Origin: Thermoguttaceae bacterium | Lineage (GTDB): Bacteria; Planctomycetota; Planctomycetia; Pirellulales; Thermoguttaceae | DNA: 18,552 bases | Assembly (NCBI GenBank): GCA_024653385.1 | Contig: JANLFZ010000062.1 | Location: 1 to 18,552, forward strand | Direction: 5' to 3' | Part shown: positions 1 to 7,603 of the stretch, in pieces | How positions within the stretch are numbered: the stretch's first letter is position 1 | How the letters are laid out: each line of letters begins with the position of its first letter | The notes under the pieces: model-generated | Database searches by the model: none | The model's input: only the letters and a program-made list of their open reading frames with translations | Told to the model about the DNA's origin: nothing | Program-made: the position numbers and the translations under genes

Positions 1-1
1 C

Positions 2-1090
2 CTGCAAGAGGTGACGGAGCGGGCGGGGCCCCAATCCGAGGTCGATCCGTCGCTCTATGACGTCAAGGCGTTCGACGAGCGGATCGCCCGCGTCGCACGC
101 GACTACCAGGCCGTCGCCCGGGATCTGAAGAAAGCCCAGGCCGCCTTGCCGGCCTTCCCCGATCCGCCGCCGCTTCCGCCCAAAGACGCGGGCCCGAAAG
201 ACCCCGCGCGCCTGGCGTGGGATACCTGGCGCAACGACTTGACGCGCCTGGCCGGCGACTTCGCCGAACTTCTGTCGAACCTCTCGGTGGTCCAGGCTCG
301 CGCGCGACTGGAATCGATCGCCTTGGTGCGGGTCGAACTCCAGCCCGAGCAAGGCATCAAGATCGCCAGGCAAAACCGGCCCGACTGGATGAACGCCCGG
401 GCCGCCCTGGTCGACCAGTGGCGCCAAATCGAGATCGCGGCCAACGCCCTACGCAGCGAATTGAATGTACGACTCAACGGCGACCTGGGCACCGTGGGCG
501 ACAACCCCTTCCGCTTCCGCGACACCAACGGCCGCCTCAGCGTCGGCCTCGAGTTCGACGCCCCCTTAACCCGCGTCGTCGAACGCAATGCGTACCGCGA
601 GTCGCTGATCAACTACCAGCGGGCGCGCCGAGCCTACTACCAGTTCGAAGACCGCGTGGCCCAGAACGTCCGCAGCGTGCTCCGCTCCACCCGGCTGAGC
701 CAGTTGAACTTCGAGATCCGGCGAGCGGCAGTCCGCGTGGCCATCGACCAGGTCGAGGTCGCGCGGCTGAACCTCCAGCGTCCGCCCCGGGTGGGCGAAA
801 AGGGCTCGGAATCCGGCTCGAACGTGGGCCGCGACCTGGTCGATGCCCTCCAGCGTCTGCTCGACGCGCAAAACGCGTTCCTCAGGGCCTGGGTCGACTA
901 CGAGGCCCAACGCCTGAGTCTGGACTTCGAGTTGGGCACCATGCGCCTGGACGAGAACGGGATGTGGATCGACCCGGGGCCCATCGACGCCGACTTTGCC
1001 CAGGGGCCCGACGAGACCCCGCCGCTTCCCCCGGAACTGCCCGGCGTCCCCGAACCCACCCCCACGCCCCAGGCAAAGCCAACGCCGTAA
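2..1090 (+). CDS. TolC-family outer membrane efflux protein (3' part, 5' end outside window)
   Basis: The reading frame is open from the window edge, so this is the C-terminal ~363 residues of a larger protein; the first in-frame GTG at 11 need not be the start. Long amphipathic helices rich in Ala, Arg, Gln and Leu dominate. The stretch around NRPDWMNARAALVDQWRQIE, followed by beta-strand-like text (LNVRLNGDLGTVGDN, LSVGLEFDAPL) and then RNAYRESLINYQRARRAYYQ, is the helix-strand-helix pattern of TolC-like channel proteins. These trimers form the outer-membrane exit duct of RND, ABC or MFS efflux and type I secretion. The C-terminus is a proline-rich tail (PPLPPELPGVPEPTPTP), which is unusual for the family and could be an interaction segment. 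No partner pump gene lies in the window; it may be upstream. Family assignment is fairly sure, substrate unknown. Confidence 0.8.
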   Translation: MQEVTERAGPQSEVDPSLYDVKAFDERIARVARDYQAVARDLKKAQAALPAFPDPPPLPPKDAGPKDPARLAWDTWRNDLTRLAGDFAELLSNLSVVQARARLESIALVRVELQPEQGIKIARQNRPDWMNARAALVDQWRQIEIAANALRSELNVRLNGDLGTVGDNPFRFRDTNGRLSVGLEFDAPLTRVVERNAYRESLINYQRARRAYYQFEDRVAQNVRSVLRSTRLSQLNFEIRRAAVRVAIDQVEVARLNLQRPPRVGEKGSESGSNVGRDLVDALQRLLDAQNAFLRAWVDYEAQRLSLDFELGTMRLDENGMWIDPGPIDADFAQGPDETPPLPPELPGVPEPTPTPQAKPTP

Positions 1091-1106
1091 GACAAGTCGC
1101 ACAGCC

Positions 1107-1193
1107 GGTAGCATGGGTGCCCGGCTTGCGCCCACTCGGGCTAGTCGACTTGAGGAATCTGCGCCCCCTCTGCGTGGGTGCCAGCACGCTACC
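1107..1193. repeat. Intergenic palindromic repeat-like block
   Basis: An 87-bp block starts with GGTAGC (1107-1112) and ends with its reverse complement GCTACC (1188-1193). Inside each end is a GGGTGCC motif (from 1115, and around 1176). It has no coding signal and sits between the TolC-like stop and the tRNA terminator. It resembles intergenic repeats I associate with planctomycete genomes, but only one copy is in this window, so copy number is unverified. Confidence 0.4.
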
Positions 1194-1246
1194 ACGAACC
1201 GACATCCGTGGGCGAAGCGATCGCCCGAAGTCCCTATCTGAAAACG

Positions 1247-1282
1247 AAAAAAGCCCGCTGACCGATCGAGTCAACGGGCTTT
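1247..1282 (-). terminator. Rho-independent terminator of the tRNA-Ala unit
   Basis: AAAGCCCGCTGAC (1250-1262) and GTCAACGGGCTTT (1270-1282) form a 13-bp stem with one mismatch around a 7-nt loop. On the minus strand the stem is followed by six Ts (1252-1247). It lies 6 bp past the 3' end of the tRNA, as expected for a monocistronic tRNA transcript. It has no comparable T-run in the plus direction, so it is not a good terminator for the TolC-like gene. Confidence 0.85.
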
Positions 1283-1288
1283 GGCCAG

Positions 1289-1361
1289 TGGAGCGGAGGA
1301 GAGTCGAACTCCCGACCTCTGCAGTGCGATTGCAGCGCTCTCCCAACTGAGCTACCGCCCC
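1289..1361 (-). tRNA. tRNA-Ala (anticodon CGC)
   Basis: Read on the minus strand this folds into a full 73-nt cloverleaf: acceptor GGGGCGG/CCGCTCC, D-stem GCTC/GAGC with loop AGTTGGGA, anticodon stem CTGCA/TGCAG with loop ATCGCAC, variable AGGTC, T-stem GGGAG/CTCCT with loop TTCGACT, and discriminator A. The anticodon is CGC, decoding the Ala codon GCG. The G3:U70 wobble, the main alanine identity element, is present. CCA is not encoded (the next bases are CTG), so the 3' end must be added by the CCA-adding enzyme. A dedicated promoter and terminator flank it. Confidence 0.96.
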
Positions 1362-1403
1362 ATTGGGGTTATATCGGGCACACAAGCGTGCCACTAGCGA
1401 TGG

Positions 1404-1432
1404 ATTGTATAGTCCGTGGCGGCGGTTGTCAA
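1404..1432 (-). promoter_or_regulatory. Sigma-70-type promoter of tRNA-Ala
   Basis: On the minus strand a perfect -35 TTGACA (1432-1427) is followed by a 17-bp spacer and a -10 TACAAT (1409-1404, 5 of 6 matches). The expected transcription start is about 1397, roughly 36 nt before the mature tRNA 5' end at 1361. It is the best housekeeping promoter match in the window. Confidence 0.85.
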
Positions 1433-1499
1433 AAGGGGATGCGGCGCGATGGCCGGTTGCCGGGTTGTTTTTCGGGACCGCTTGCGGCAAGCAAGGATA

Positions 1500-1518
1500 C
1501 CCCTTAAGAAATAAGGGG
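1500..1518. other. Small hairpin upstream of xylulokinase
   Basis: CCCCTTA (1500-1506) and TAAGGGG (1512-1518) form a perfect 7-bp stem with a 5-nt loop, ending about 54 nt before the xylulokinase ATG. It could be a leader hairpin or an operator. No T-run follows in either direction. Role unknown. Confidence 0.3.
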
Positions 1519-1571
1519 GCAAATCCACGATTTGAGCGGCATTTGCGCTGGCACGAGAGGTGGGGATCGAG

Positions 1572-3104
1572 ATGAGCGTTTTTCTGGGCATCGACATTGG
1601 CACGTCCGGCACGAAGACCCTGGCGATCGACGAACGCGGCGGTGTGATCGCCGAGGCGATGGAGACCTACCCCTGCTATGTGCCCAAGCCGCTTTGGAGC
1701 GAGCAGGATCCGGAGGACTGGTGGCAGGCCACCGTGCGTACGGTCCGCCGTGTTGTGGAGCAAGGCTCCCTCAAGCCTGGGGATGTCAAGGCGATCGGGT
1801 TGTCGGGGCAGATGCACGGGTCGGTGTTTCTCGACAAGAAGGACCGGGTCTTGCGTCGGGCGATCCTGTGGAACGACCAGCGAACCGCCGCCGAGTGCGA
1901 GGAAATGGAAGATCGCGTCGGCGGCCGCAAGAATCTCATCAAGTTGGTTGCTAACCCGGCGATGACCGGGTTTACCGCCCCGAAGATCCTTTGGCTGAGA
2001 AACCACGAGAAGAAGCACTTCGACAAGACCGCCAAGGTGCTCTTGCCCAAGGACGAGATCCGCCGCCGCCTGACCGGCGAGTATGCCACCGAGGTCAGCG
2101 ACGCCAGCGGGATGTTGTTGCTCGATGTCGCGCGCCGTACCTGGTCGAAGAAGCTCTTGGCGAAGCTCGACCTCGATCCGGGTCTCTTGGCCCGCTGTTA
2201 TGAATCGGAAGAGGTCACCGGCAAGTTGACGCCTCAGGCCGCGGAACTTCTGGGCCTATCGACCGACTGCGTGGTGGTGGGCGGGGCGGGCGACTGCGCG
2301 GCGGGAGCGGTGGGCAACGGGATCGTCGAACGCGGCGTGCTCTCGACGTCGATTGGCACGTCGGGCGTGATGTTCGTCCACAGCGACGAGGTGAAGATCG
2401 ATCCCCGCGGCCGCGTCCACACGTTCTGCCATGCGGTGCGCGGCAAGTGGCACATGATGGGCGTGAACCTGTCGGCGGGCGGGTCGCTTCAATGGTTCCG
2501 CAACGAACTGTGCAAGGCCGACGCCGAGAAGGCCCGGCAGGAAGGAACCGAGGTCTACGATGCCTTGACCGCCGAGGCGGCCGCCGTTCCCGCGGGCAGC
2601 CAGGGCCTGTTCTTCTTGCCGTACCTGTCGGGCGAACGCACGCCGCACGCCGATCCCGACGCTCGCGGTTGCTTCGTCGGCCTGACGTTGGCCCACACGC
2701 GCGGCCACCTGATCCGGTCGATCATGGAAGGCGTGGTGTACGCGATGCGCGACAGCCTCGAGATCATCCAGGGCCTTGGGGTGCCGGTGCGGCAGATCCG
2801 CGCCTCGGGGGGCGGCTCGCGCAGCCCGCTTTGGCGCCAGATCCAGGCCGACGTGTTCGGTCGCCCCGTGGTCACGATCAACAGCCAGGAAGGGCCGGCC
2901 TACGGGGTGGCCTTGTTGGCCGCGGTCGGCGCGGGGGCCTACAAGAATATCCAAGAGGCCTGCCAGGCCACGATCCGCGTGGTCGACGAGACCTCGCCGA
3001 ACCGTGCCGCCAAGCGACGCTATGATCGTGCGTTCCCCGTCTACCAACAGCTTTACCAGTCCCTCAAGGCCGACTTCAAGGAAATCGCGGCCTTGGAGGG
3101 CTGA
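1572..3104 (+). CDS. xylB: Xylulokinase (FGGY carbohydrate kinase)
   Basis: This enzyme phosphorylates D-xylulose with ATP to xylulose-5-phosphate, feeding the pentose phosphate pathway in the cytoplasm. It has 510 residues, normal for the family. It opens with the FGGY phosphate-binding loop FLGIDIGTSGTKT (Asp8), followed by the xylulokinase hallmark GLSGQMHGSV, LWNDQRT, the catalytic GGAGD (Asp241), IGTSGV, and in the C-terminal domain LPYLSGERTPHADP and ASGGGSRSPLWRQIQADVFG. An in-frame GTG exists at 1560, but ATG 1572 is preferred because GAGAGGTGGGG lies just upstream and the conserved N-terminus starts there. No xylose isomerase or transporter is adjacent. The family usually reads GGAGDN where this protein has GGAGDC, so substrate could be another ketose; xylulose is the best guess. 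Confidence 0.92.
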   Translation: MSVFLGIDIGTSGTKTLAIDERGGVIAEAMETYPCYVPKPLWSEQDPEDWWQATVRTVRRVVEQGSLKPGDVKAIGLSGQMHGSVFLDKKDRVLRRAILWNDQRTAAECEEMEDRVGGRKNLIKLVANPAMTGFTAPKILWLRNHEKKHFDKTAKVLLPKDEIRRRLTGEYATEVSDASGMLLLDVARRTWSKKLLAKLDLDPGLLARCYESEEVTGKLTPQAAELLGLSTDCVVVGGAGDCAAGAVGNGIVERGVLSTSIGTSGVMFVHSDEVKIDPRGRVHTFCHAVRGKWHMMGVNLSAGGSLQWFRNELCKADAEKARQEGTEVYDALTAEAAAVPAGSQGLFFLPYLSGERTPHADPDARGCFVGLTLAHTRGHLIRSIMEGVVYAMRDSLEIIQGLGVPVRQIRASGGGSRSPLWRQIQADVFGRPVVTINSQEGPAYGVALLAAVGAGAYKNIQEACQATIRVVDETSPNRAAKRRYDRAFPVYQQLYQSLKADFKEIAALEG

Positions 3105-3203
3105 AGTCCCACCGAGCACCCCCAGGGCTGCGCGATAGCCGCTAGCCCGGCGCGGTGCAGCGGGAGGATGGTGTCCGTGGTTGCTCGCTCGGAGTCGTCC
3201 TGC

Positions 3204-5096
3204 ATGAAATGCATGGTCGCTGGCGGTTTCGCATCGAGGAAAGCGCGGCACGGCATCGTGCTTGCGGTCGCGCTCTTGGCGGTGGCCGGGTGGGGTGGCG
3301 ATGGCAAGGCCGAGGACCCGGGTCCGTCTGCCCAGTCCGGCGCGTACCAGGGACCTTGTGCGTTGGCGGCCGCTCGGGACGGCAAGACCCTGTACGTGGC
3401 CAATGCCGATGCCCGGCAGGTGGCATGGATCGCGCTTCCTGGTGGCGGCATCGTGCGGCGGGTGTCGCTCCCGGCCGAGCCGACCGGCCTGGCCCTTACG
3501 GCCGACGGCGCCCGGCTGATCGTCACTTGCGCCGCGCCAAAGAGCCAGGTGATCGTGCTGCACGCGGGCTCGGGCGAGCAGATCATGTCGATGGCCGCCG
3601 GGCACACGGCCACGGGACCGGCGGTCAGTCCCGATGGAACGCGGCTGTACGTGTGCAACCGATTCGACAACGACGTTTCGGTCGTGGATCTGTCGGCGGG
3701 CAAGGAAGTGGCGCGGGTACCGGCCGTGCGGGAGCCCATCGCCGCGGCGGTGACCCCCGACGGCCAGACCGTGCTCGTGGCCAACCATCTTCCCAACGCG
3801 CGGACCGACGACGCGTTCCGGGGCGACGTGTCGCCGGTGATCACCGTGATCGACGCCGGCACGCTGCGGACCAGCGCGATCGAGCTGCCGCACGGCGCCA
3901 ACGGAGTGCGCAGCGTCCGCGTCGCGCCCGACGGCCGCCACGCCCTGGTGACCCACCTCTTGTCGAACTTCCAGAAGATTCCCTTCCGCGTCGACATGGG
4001 GTGGATCAACACGAACGTCGTCAGCGTGATCGACCTGCGGCGTCGCGTGGTGTTGAGCACGATCGGGATGGACGAGCAAGACCTGGGGGCGGCCAATCCC
4101 TGGGACGTGACCTGGACGGCCGACGGCAAGACCATTTGCGTGAGCCTGGCGGGCGCCCACGAGCTGTGCGTCATCGGCGCCGCGGAACTGCTGAGCGACT
4201 CGGCTCGGCGGACCATGTCGCCGATGATGGGCGTCTGGCCGATCTATCCGACCTTGGGGTCGAGCATGTGGCGTCGGATAGCGCTTCCCGGCAAGGGTCC
4301 CCGCGGGCTGGCGGCTGCCGGGCCGTACGTCTATGTGGCCGAGTACTTCAGCGACACGGTGGCGGTGGTCGATCCCCAAGCAGCGGCCGACGGGCGTTCG
4401 TTCCCCGGCACGCTCGCGCTGGGGCCTGCCCCGCGATGGACACCAGAGCGGCGCGGAGAATTCCTGTTCCACGACGCGACGATCTGCTACCAACAGTGGC
4501 AGAGCTGCGCGAGCTGCCATCCCGAGGGGCGCGTCGACGGCCTCAACTGGGACCTGATGAACGACGGCGCCGGCAACCCGAAGAACACCAAGAGCATGCT
4601 CTGGTCGCACCGCACTCCGCCGGCCATGGCCGAGGGCGTGCGCATGTCGGCCGAGGAGGCGGTGCGTTCGGGCATCCGCCACGTGCTGTTTTCCGAACGC
4701 CCCGAGCACGAGGCGGCAGCCATCGACGCGTACCTCAAGTCGCTTCGGCCCGTGCCCAGCCCGCGCCTCGTCGACGGCCGGCTCAGTCCAGCGGCCGAGC
4801 GGGGGCGGAGGCTGTTCGAGAGCGCGCGTGTGGGGTGCGCGGCGTGCCATCCCGCACCCCTTTTCACCGATCTGCGATCGCACAATGTCGGCTCGCGGGG
4901 GCCGAACGAATCGTCCGAGCGGTTCGATACGCCCACCCTGGTCGAGGTCTGGCGAACCGCCCCCTACCTGCACGATGGCCGGTACACGACCGTCAAGGAG
5001 TTGCTCGTCGAGGGCAAGCACGCGTTGCGCCGCGTCGACCCTCCGCTGGAAGAACAAGAAATCGACGACCTGGTCGAGTACGTGCTCTCGCTATGA
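3204..5096 (+). CDS. Exported YVTN beta-propeller / dihaem cytochrome c peroxidase-like protein
   Basis: The start chosen is ATG 3204, preceded by GGAG with a 9-nt spacer; an in-frame ATG at 3168 abuts its GGGAGG with no spacing and would add 12 residues before the signal peptide. The N-terminus is a classic Sec signal (basic stretch, then GIVLAVALLAVAGW). Residues ~45-400 carry repeated SPDGTRLYVCNR / VTPDGQTVLVANH blades of a YVTN/YncE-type propeller. Two CxxCH haem c sites follow, at residue 435 (CASCH) and 545 (CAACH). The segment FDTPTLVEVWRTAPYLHDGR is the typical C-terminal signature of MauG/cytochrome c peroxidase-like domains. It should be periplasmic or cell-surface, with a redox or electron-transfer role on an unknown substrate. 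The stop overlaps the next gene start (ATGA), so the two are probably co-translated. Confidence 0.85.
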   Translation: MKCMVAGGFASRKARHGIVLAVALLAVAGWGGDGKAEDPGPSAQSGAYQGPCALAAARDGKTLYVANADARQVAWIALPGGGIVRRVSLPAEPTGLALTADGARLIVTCAAPKSQVIVLHAGSGEQIMSMAAGHTATGPAVSPDGTRLYVCNRFDNDVSVVDLSAGKEVARVPAVREPIAAAVTPDGQTVLVANHLPNARTDDAFRGDVSPVITVIDAGTLRTSAIELPHGANGVRSVRVAPDGRHALVTHLLSNFQKIPFRVDMGWINTNVVSVIDLRRRVVLSTIGMDEQDLGAANPWDVTWTADGKTICVSLAGAHELCVIGAAELLSDSARRTMSPMMGVWPIYPTLGSSMWRRIALPGKGPRGLAAAGPYVYVAEYFSDTVAVVDPQAAADGRSFPGTLALGPAPRWTPERRGEFLFHDATICYQQWQSCASCHPEGRVDGLNWDLMNDGAGNPKNTKSMLWSHRTPPAMAEGVRMSAEEAVRSGIRHVLFSERPEHEAAAIDAYLKSLRPVPSPRLVDGRLSPAAERGRRLFESARVGCAACHPAPLFTDLRSHNVGSRGPNESSERFDTPTLVEVWRTAPYLHDGRYTTVKELLVEGKHALRRVDPPLEEQEIDDLVEYVLSL

Positions 5097-7570
5097 AAAC
5101 GCGGAGGCAACACGCTGAAGCGTACTCCTCTCGCGCCGCGAGATGGGGCCCAAAACGTAGAACGGCCTTTCCAGGCCGTCTCGAGCGGGCCAAGACACCG
5201 ATCCTGCGCCTTTTCCTGGCCATCCTCTTCTTGCAGACACCCATCGTGGCAAGCGAACCGCCGGACGCCGCCGCCGCCCTGCGTGCCCTGGTCGTGGCCG
5301 ATTGGGAGGCCCAGGAACGCCGCCTGGGCCGCGCGCCGCACTCGCCGGAGGCGATTCGCGACGCCGCGCGCCGCGCAGGACTCTTGCTCGACGACCTCCG
5401 CACGGTACCCGGCGTGGGCGACCTGTCGGCGGCGTCGGCGGCGCTTGGCCGCCTGGCGGCGCGGGCGGAGCACGCGGAGGCCTTGGACGAGCCATCGAGG
5501 CGGTCGCTTTACGAAGAGATTCGCACGCTGGCGCGCGACGTGGCGCTTAGCAACCCCCTGGTCGCGTCGCGGCCGGTTCTGTTCATGCTTCGCCGGCGGG
5601 CCGTGGGCTACATGCTCTACGAGTACCTGGGCTGGTATTACCGGTTCGGAAACGATCCGACGAGCGGGTTCAAGAACCCGCGATTCCCCACGCCCGAGCC
5701 GGGGGGCGGGGTGTTCGTGCTCGATCGGCCCGGCCGCTCGATGGAGGTGCGAGAGCTGACCGCCGGGCGATTGCCGCCGGGGCACTACGTGACGCTGGCC
5801 CTGTCGTACGACGCACGCACGATCTACTTCGCCTACGCGGACCCCACGGGAGAGGATCCCTACACGCTGCCCGGCTACGCCCGGGCGCCGGCGAGTCCCG
5901 GGACGAAGTACCACACCTTTCACCTCTTCGCGATGGATGCCGACGGCGGCCGCCTGCGCCAACTGACCGACGGTCCGGACGACGACTTCGACCCGTGCCC
6001 CTTGCCCGACGGCGGCCTGGCGTTCGAGTCCACGCGCCGCGGCTCGAAGCTCCGTTGCGGGGGTGGGAGCCCGGAACTCGTCTACACGCTGCACCGCATG
6101 GACGCCGACGGCCGGAACCTCCGCACCTTGTCGTTTCACGAGACCCACGAGTGGCATCCCAGCGTGCTGGGCGACGGGCGGATCGTCTACACGCGGTGGG
6201 ACTACGTCGACCGCAACGCGGCCAAGTACCACGGGCTGTGGACGTGCAACCCCGACGGCACCAACCCGAGCGTCCTGTTCGGCAACCATACGACGCGGCC
6301 GTGGGCGTGTTACCAGGCCAAGGCCGTGCCCGGCTCGAACCGCATCGTGTTCGTCGCCGGGGGACACCACGCCAACGTGGGCGGCACGCTGGTGATGCTC
6401 GATCCGTCGCGGGCGGCCCTGGACCCACGTACCGGCGAAGACCGCCCCGAGGCCCTCGAACGGCTCACGCCCGAGGTGCTCTTTGCCGAGGCGCAGGGCT
6501 GGCCCAAGACCTACTTCTACAGCCCTTGGCCGCTGTCGGAGAAGTACTTTCTCGTGGCGATGAGCCACGAGCCGCTTTCGGGCGGGTACACGGGCCGGCA
6601 CCGCGATTCGGAGACGGGCCTCTACTACTTCGACCGTTTCGGCAACCTCGAGCTGCTTTTCCGCCGCAAGGGCATCTCGGCCGTCTATCCGATACCGCTG
6701 GCCCCGCGGCCCGTGCCGCCGGTGCGCACGGGGCCCGTGCAGACGGAACTGGGCGACGAAGGGGAGTTCGTGCTCGCCGACGTCAACCGGAGCCTCTTGG
6801 CCCTGCCCGCCGGCCGTCGAATCACGGAATTGAGGGTGTTCCAACTCTTGCCGAAGTCGCGGACGGACCATTTCGACACGCCGCGAATCGGCCACCCCGA
6901 GCAATCCAACGCCCGAATGCTCTTGGGCACCGTGCCGGTCGAGGTCGACGGATCGGCGTATTTCCGCGCCCCGGCGCGAAAGCCGCTGTATTTCCAGGCG
7001 GTGGATGGCTCCGGCCGGGCGGTGCAGGGGATGCGCACGGTGGTGTACCTTCAGCCGGGCGAGCGCCGTGGATGCGTGGGTTGTCACGAGCCGGTCGCGG
7101 CGGCGCCGCCGCGTCGCGAGCTATTGGCCGCGCGGCGTCCTCCGTCGGCGCTGCGGCCGGGGCCCGACGGAAGTCATCCGTTCTGCTACCCCCGCCTCAT
7201 CCAGCCCGTGCTCGAGCGCCATTGCGTGCGGTGCCACGACGGCTCGACCGGTCCCGACAAGGCCCCGCCGGTGCTGACCGGAGGGCCGGCCGGCCGGTTC
7301 AGCCAATCCTACGAGGCATTGAAGCCGTTACTGCGATGGCCGTCGTACGATGAACCGACGCGCCCCGGCCAGTTGGGCGCCGACACCAGCCCGCTGGCCG
7401 CGATCCTCACCGGCCCCAAGCACGCCAAATACGTGGCAATGCCCGAGGCCGACTTGCGCACCGTCTATCTCTGGCTCGACGCGCACGTGCCGTTTTTCGG
7501 CACGTATGAGGAGAAGGACCTCGAAGCCCAACGACTCGGCCAGGCCGTGCCGCCACCGCCGCTCCAATGA
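5093..7570 (+). CDS. Exported TolB-like propeller dihaem protein, hydrazine synthase alpha-like
   Basis: The 825-residue frame begins at ATG 5093, overlapping the previous stop by 4 bp. The hydrophobic signal segment (LRLFLAILFLQTPIVAS) sits at residues ~39-54 behind an unusually long basic leader. Next is a helical region, then a TolB/WD40-like propeller (LFAMDADGGRLRQLTDGPDD, FESTRRG, WHPSVLGDGRIVYTRWDY). Two haem c sites follow: CVGCH at residue 661 and CVRCH at 711. The domain order matches proteins annotated with the hydrazine synthase alpha-subunit middle domain, widespread in planctomycetes that do not perform anammox. Hydrazine synthesis itself is therefore not implied, and no HZS beta/gamma genes are present. 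Predicted location is outside the cytoplasm. It likely acts with the upstream dihaem protein. A downstream ATG/GTG start would remove the signal peptide. Confidence 0.82.
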   Translation: MKTRRQHAEAYSSRAARWGPKRRTAFPGRLERAKTPILRLFLAILFLQTPIVASEPPDAAAALRALVVADWEAQERRLGRAPHSPEAIRDAARRAGLLLDDLRTVPGVGDLSAASAALGRLAARAEHAEALDEPSRRSLYEEIRTLARDVALSNPLVASRPVLFMLRRRAVGYMLYEYLGWYYRFGNDPTSGFKNPRFPTPEPGGGVFVLDRPGRSMEVRELTAGRLPPGHYVTLALSYDARTIYFAYADPTGEDPYTLPGYARAPASPGTKYHTFHLFAMDADGGRLRQLTDGPDDDFDPCPLPDGGLAFESTRRGSKLRCGGGSPELVYTLHRMDADGRNLRTLSFHETHEWHPSVLGDGRIVYTRWDYVDRNAAKYHGLWTCNPDGTNPSVLFGNHTTRPWACYQAKAVPGSNRIVFVAGGHHANVGGTLVMLDPSRAALDPRTGEDRPEALERLTPEVLFAEAQGWPKTYFYSPWPLSEKYFLVAMSHEPLSGGYTGRHRDSETGLYYFDRFGNLELLFRRKGISAVYPIPLAPRPVPPVRTGPVQTELGDEGEFVLADVNRSLLALPAGRRITELRVFQLLPKSRTDHFDTPRIGHPEQSNARMLLGTVPVEVDGSAYFRAPARKPLYFQAVDGSGRAVQGMRTVVYLQPGERRGCVGCHEPVAAAPPRRELLAARRPPSALRPGPDGSHPFCYPRLIQPVLERHCVRCHDGSTGPDKAPPVLTGGPAGRFSQSYEALKPLLRWPSYDEPTRPGQLGADTSPLAAILTGPKHAKYVAMPEADLRTVYLWLDAHVPFFGTYEEKDLEAQRLGQAVPPPPLQ
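5162..5179. repeat. Palindromic hairpin inside the N-terminal leader of the HZS-alpha-like gene
   Basis: ACGGCCT (5162-5168), loop TTCC, AGGCCGT (5173-5179) form a perfect 7-bp stem. It lies within codons ~24-29, before the signal peptide, in sequence that looks intergenic-repeat-like rather than conserved coding. It may be a repeat absorbed into the gene. Confidence 0.45.
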
Positions 7571-7592
7571 GCCTTGCCGGCCGGGGCGAGGC
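7571..7592. terminator. Hairpin between convergent genes, possible bidirectional terminator
   Basis: GCCTTGCC (7571-7578), a 6-nt loop and GGCGAGGC (7585-7592) form an 8-bp stem with one G-U pair. It begins on the base after the stop codon of the HZS-alpha-like gene and lies 12 bp beyond the stop of the convergent methylase gene. There is no T-run, so termination is inferred from position. Confidence 0.4.
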
Positions 7593-7603
7593 AGCGCCCT
7601 CGG

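Noticed and set aside
2256..5057. A 933-residue minus-strand open frame.
   Set aside because: It lies antisense to xylulokinase and the propeller protein, both with clear motifs. Its translation is His/Arg/Pro/Gly-rich without domain signatures, typical of a high-GC shadow frame.
3155..5092. Upstream extension of the HZS-alpha-like frame to 3155 (1471 residues).
   Set aside because: It is a different frame of the propeller gene, Arg/Gly-rich and without motifs. The protein starts at ATG 5093 with a signal segment downstream.
5093..7570. Evidence of anammox metabolism (hydrazine synthase).
   Set aside because: Only the alpha-like middle domain architecture is present. No HZS beta/gamma or hydrazine dehydrogenase genes are visible, and the family is common in non-anammox planctomycetes.
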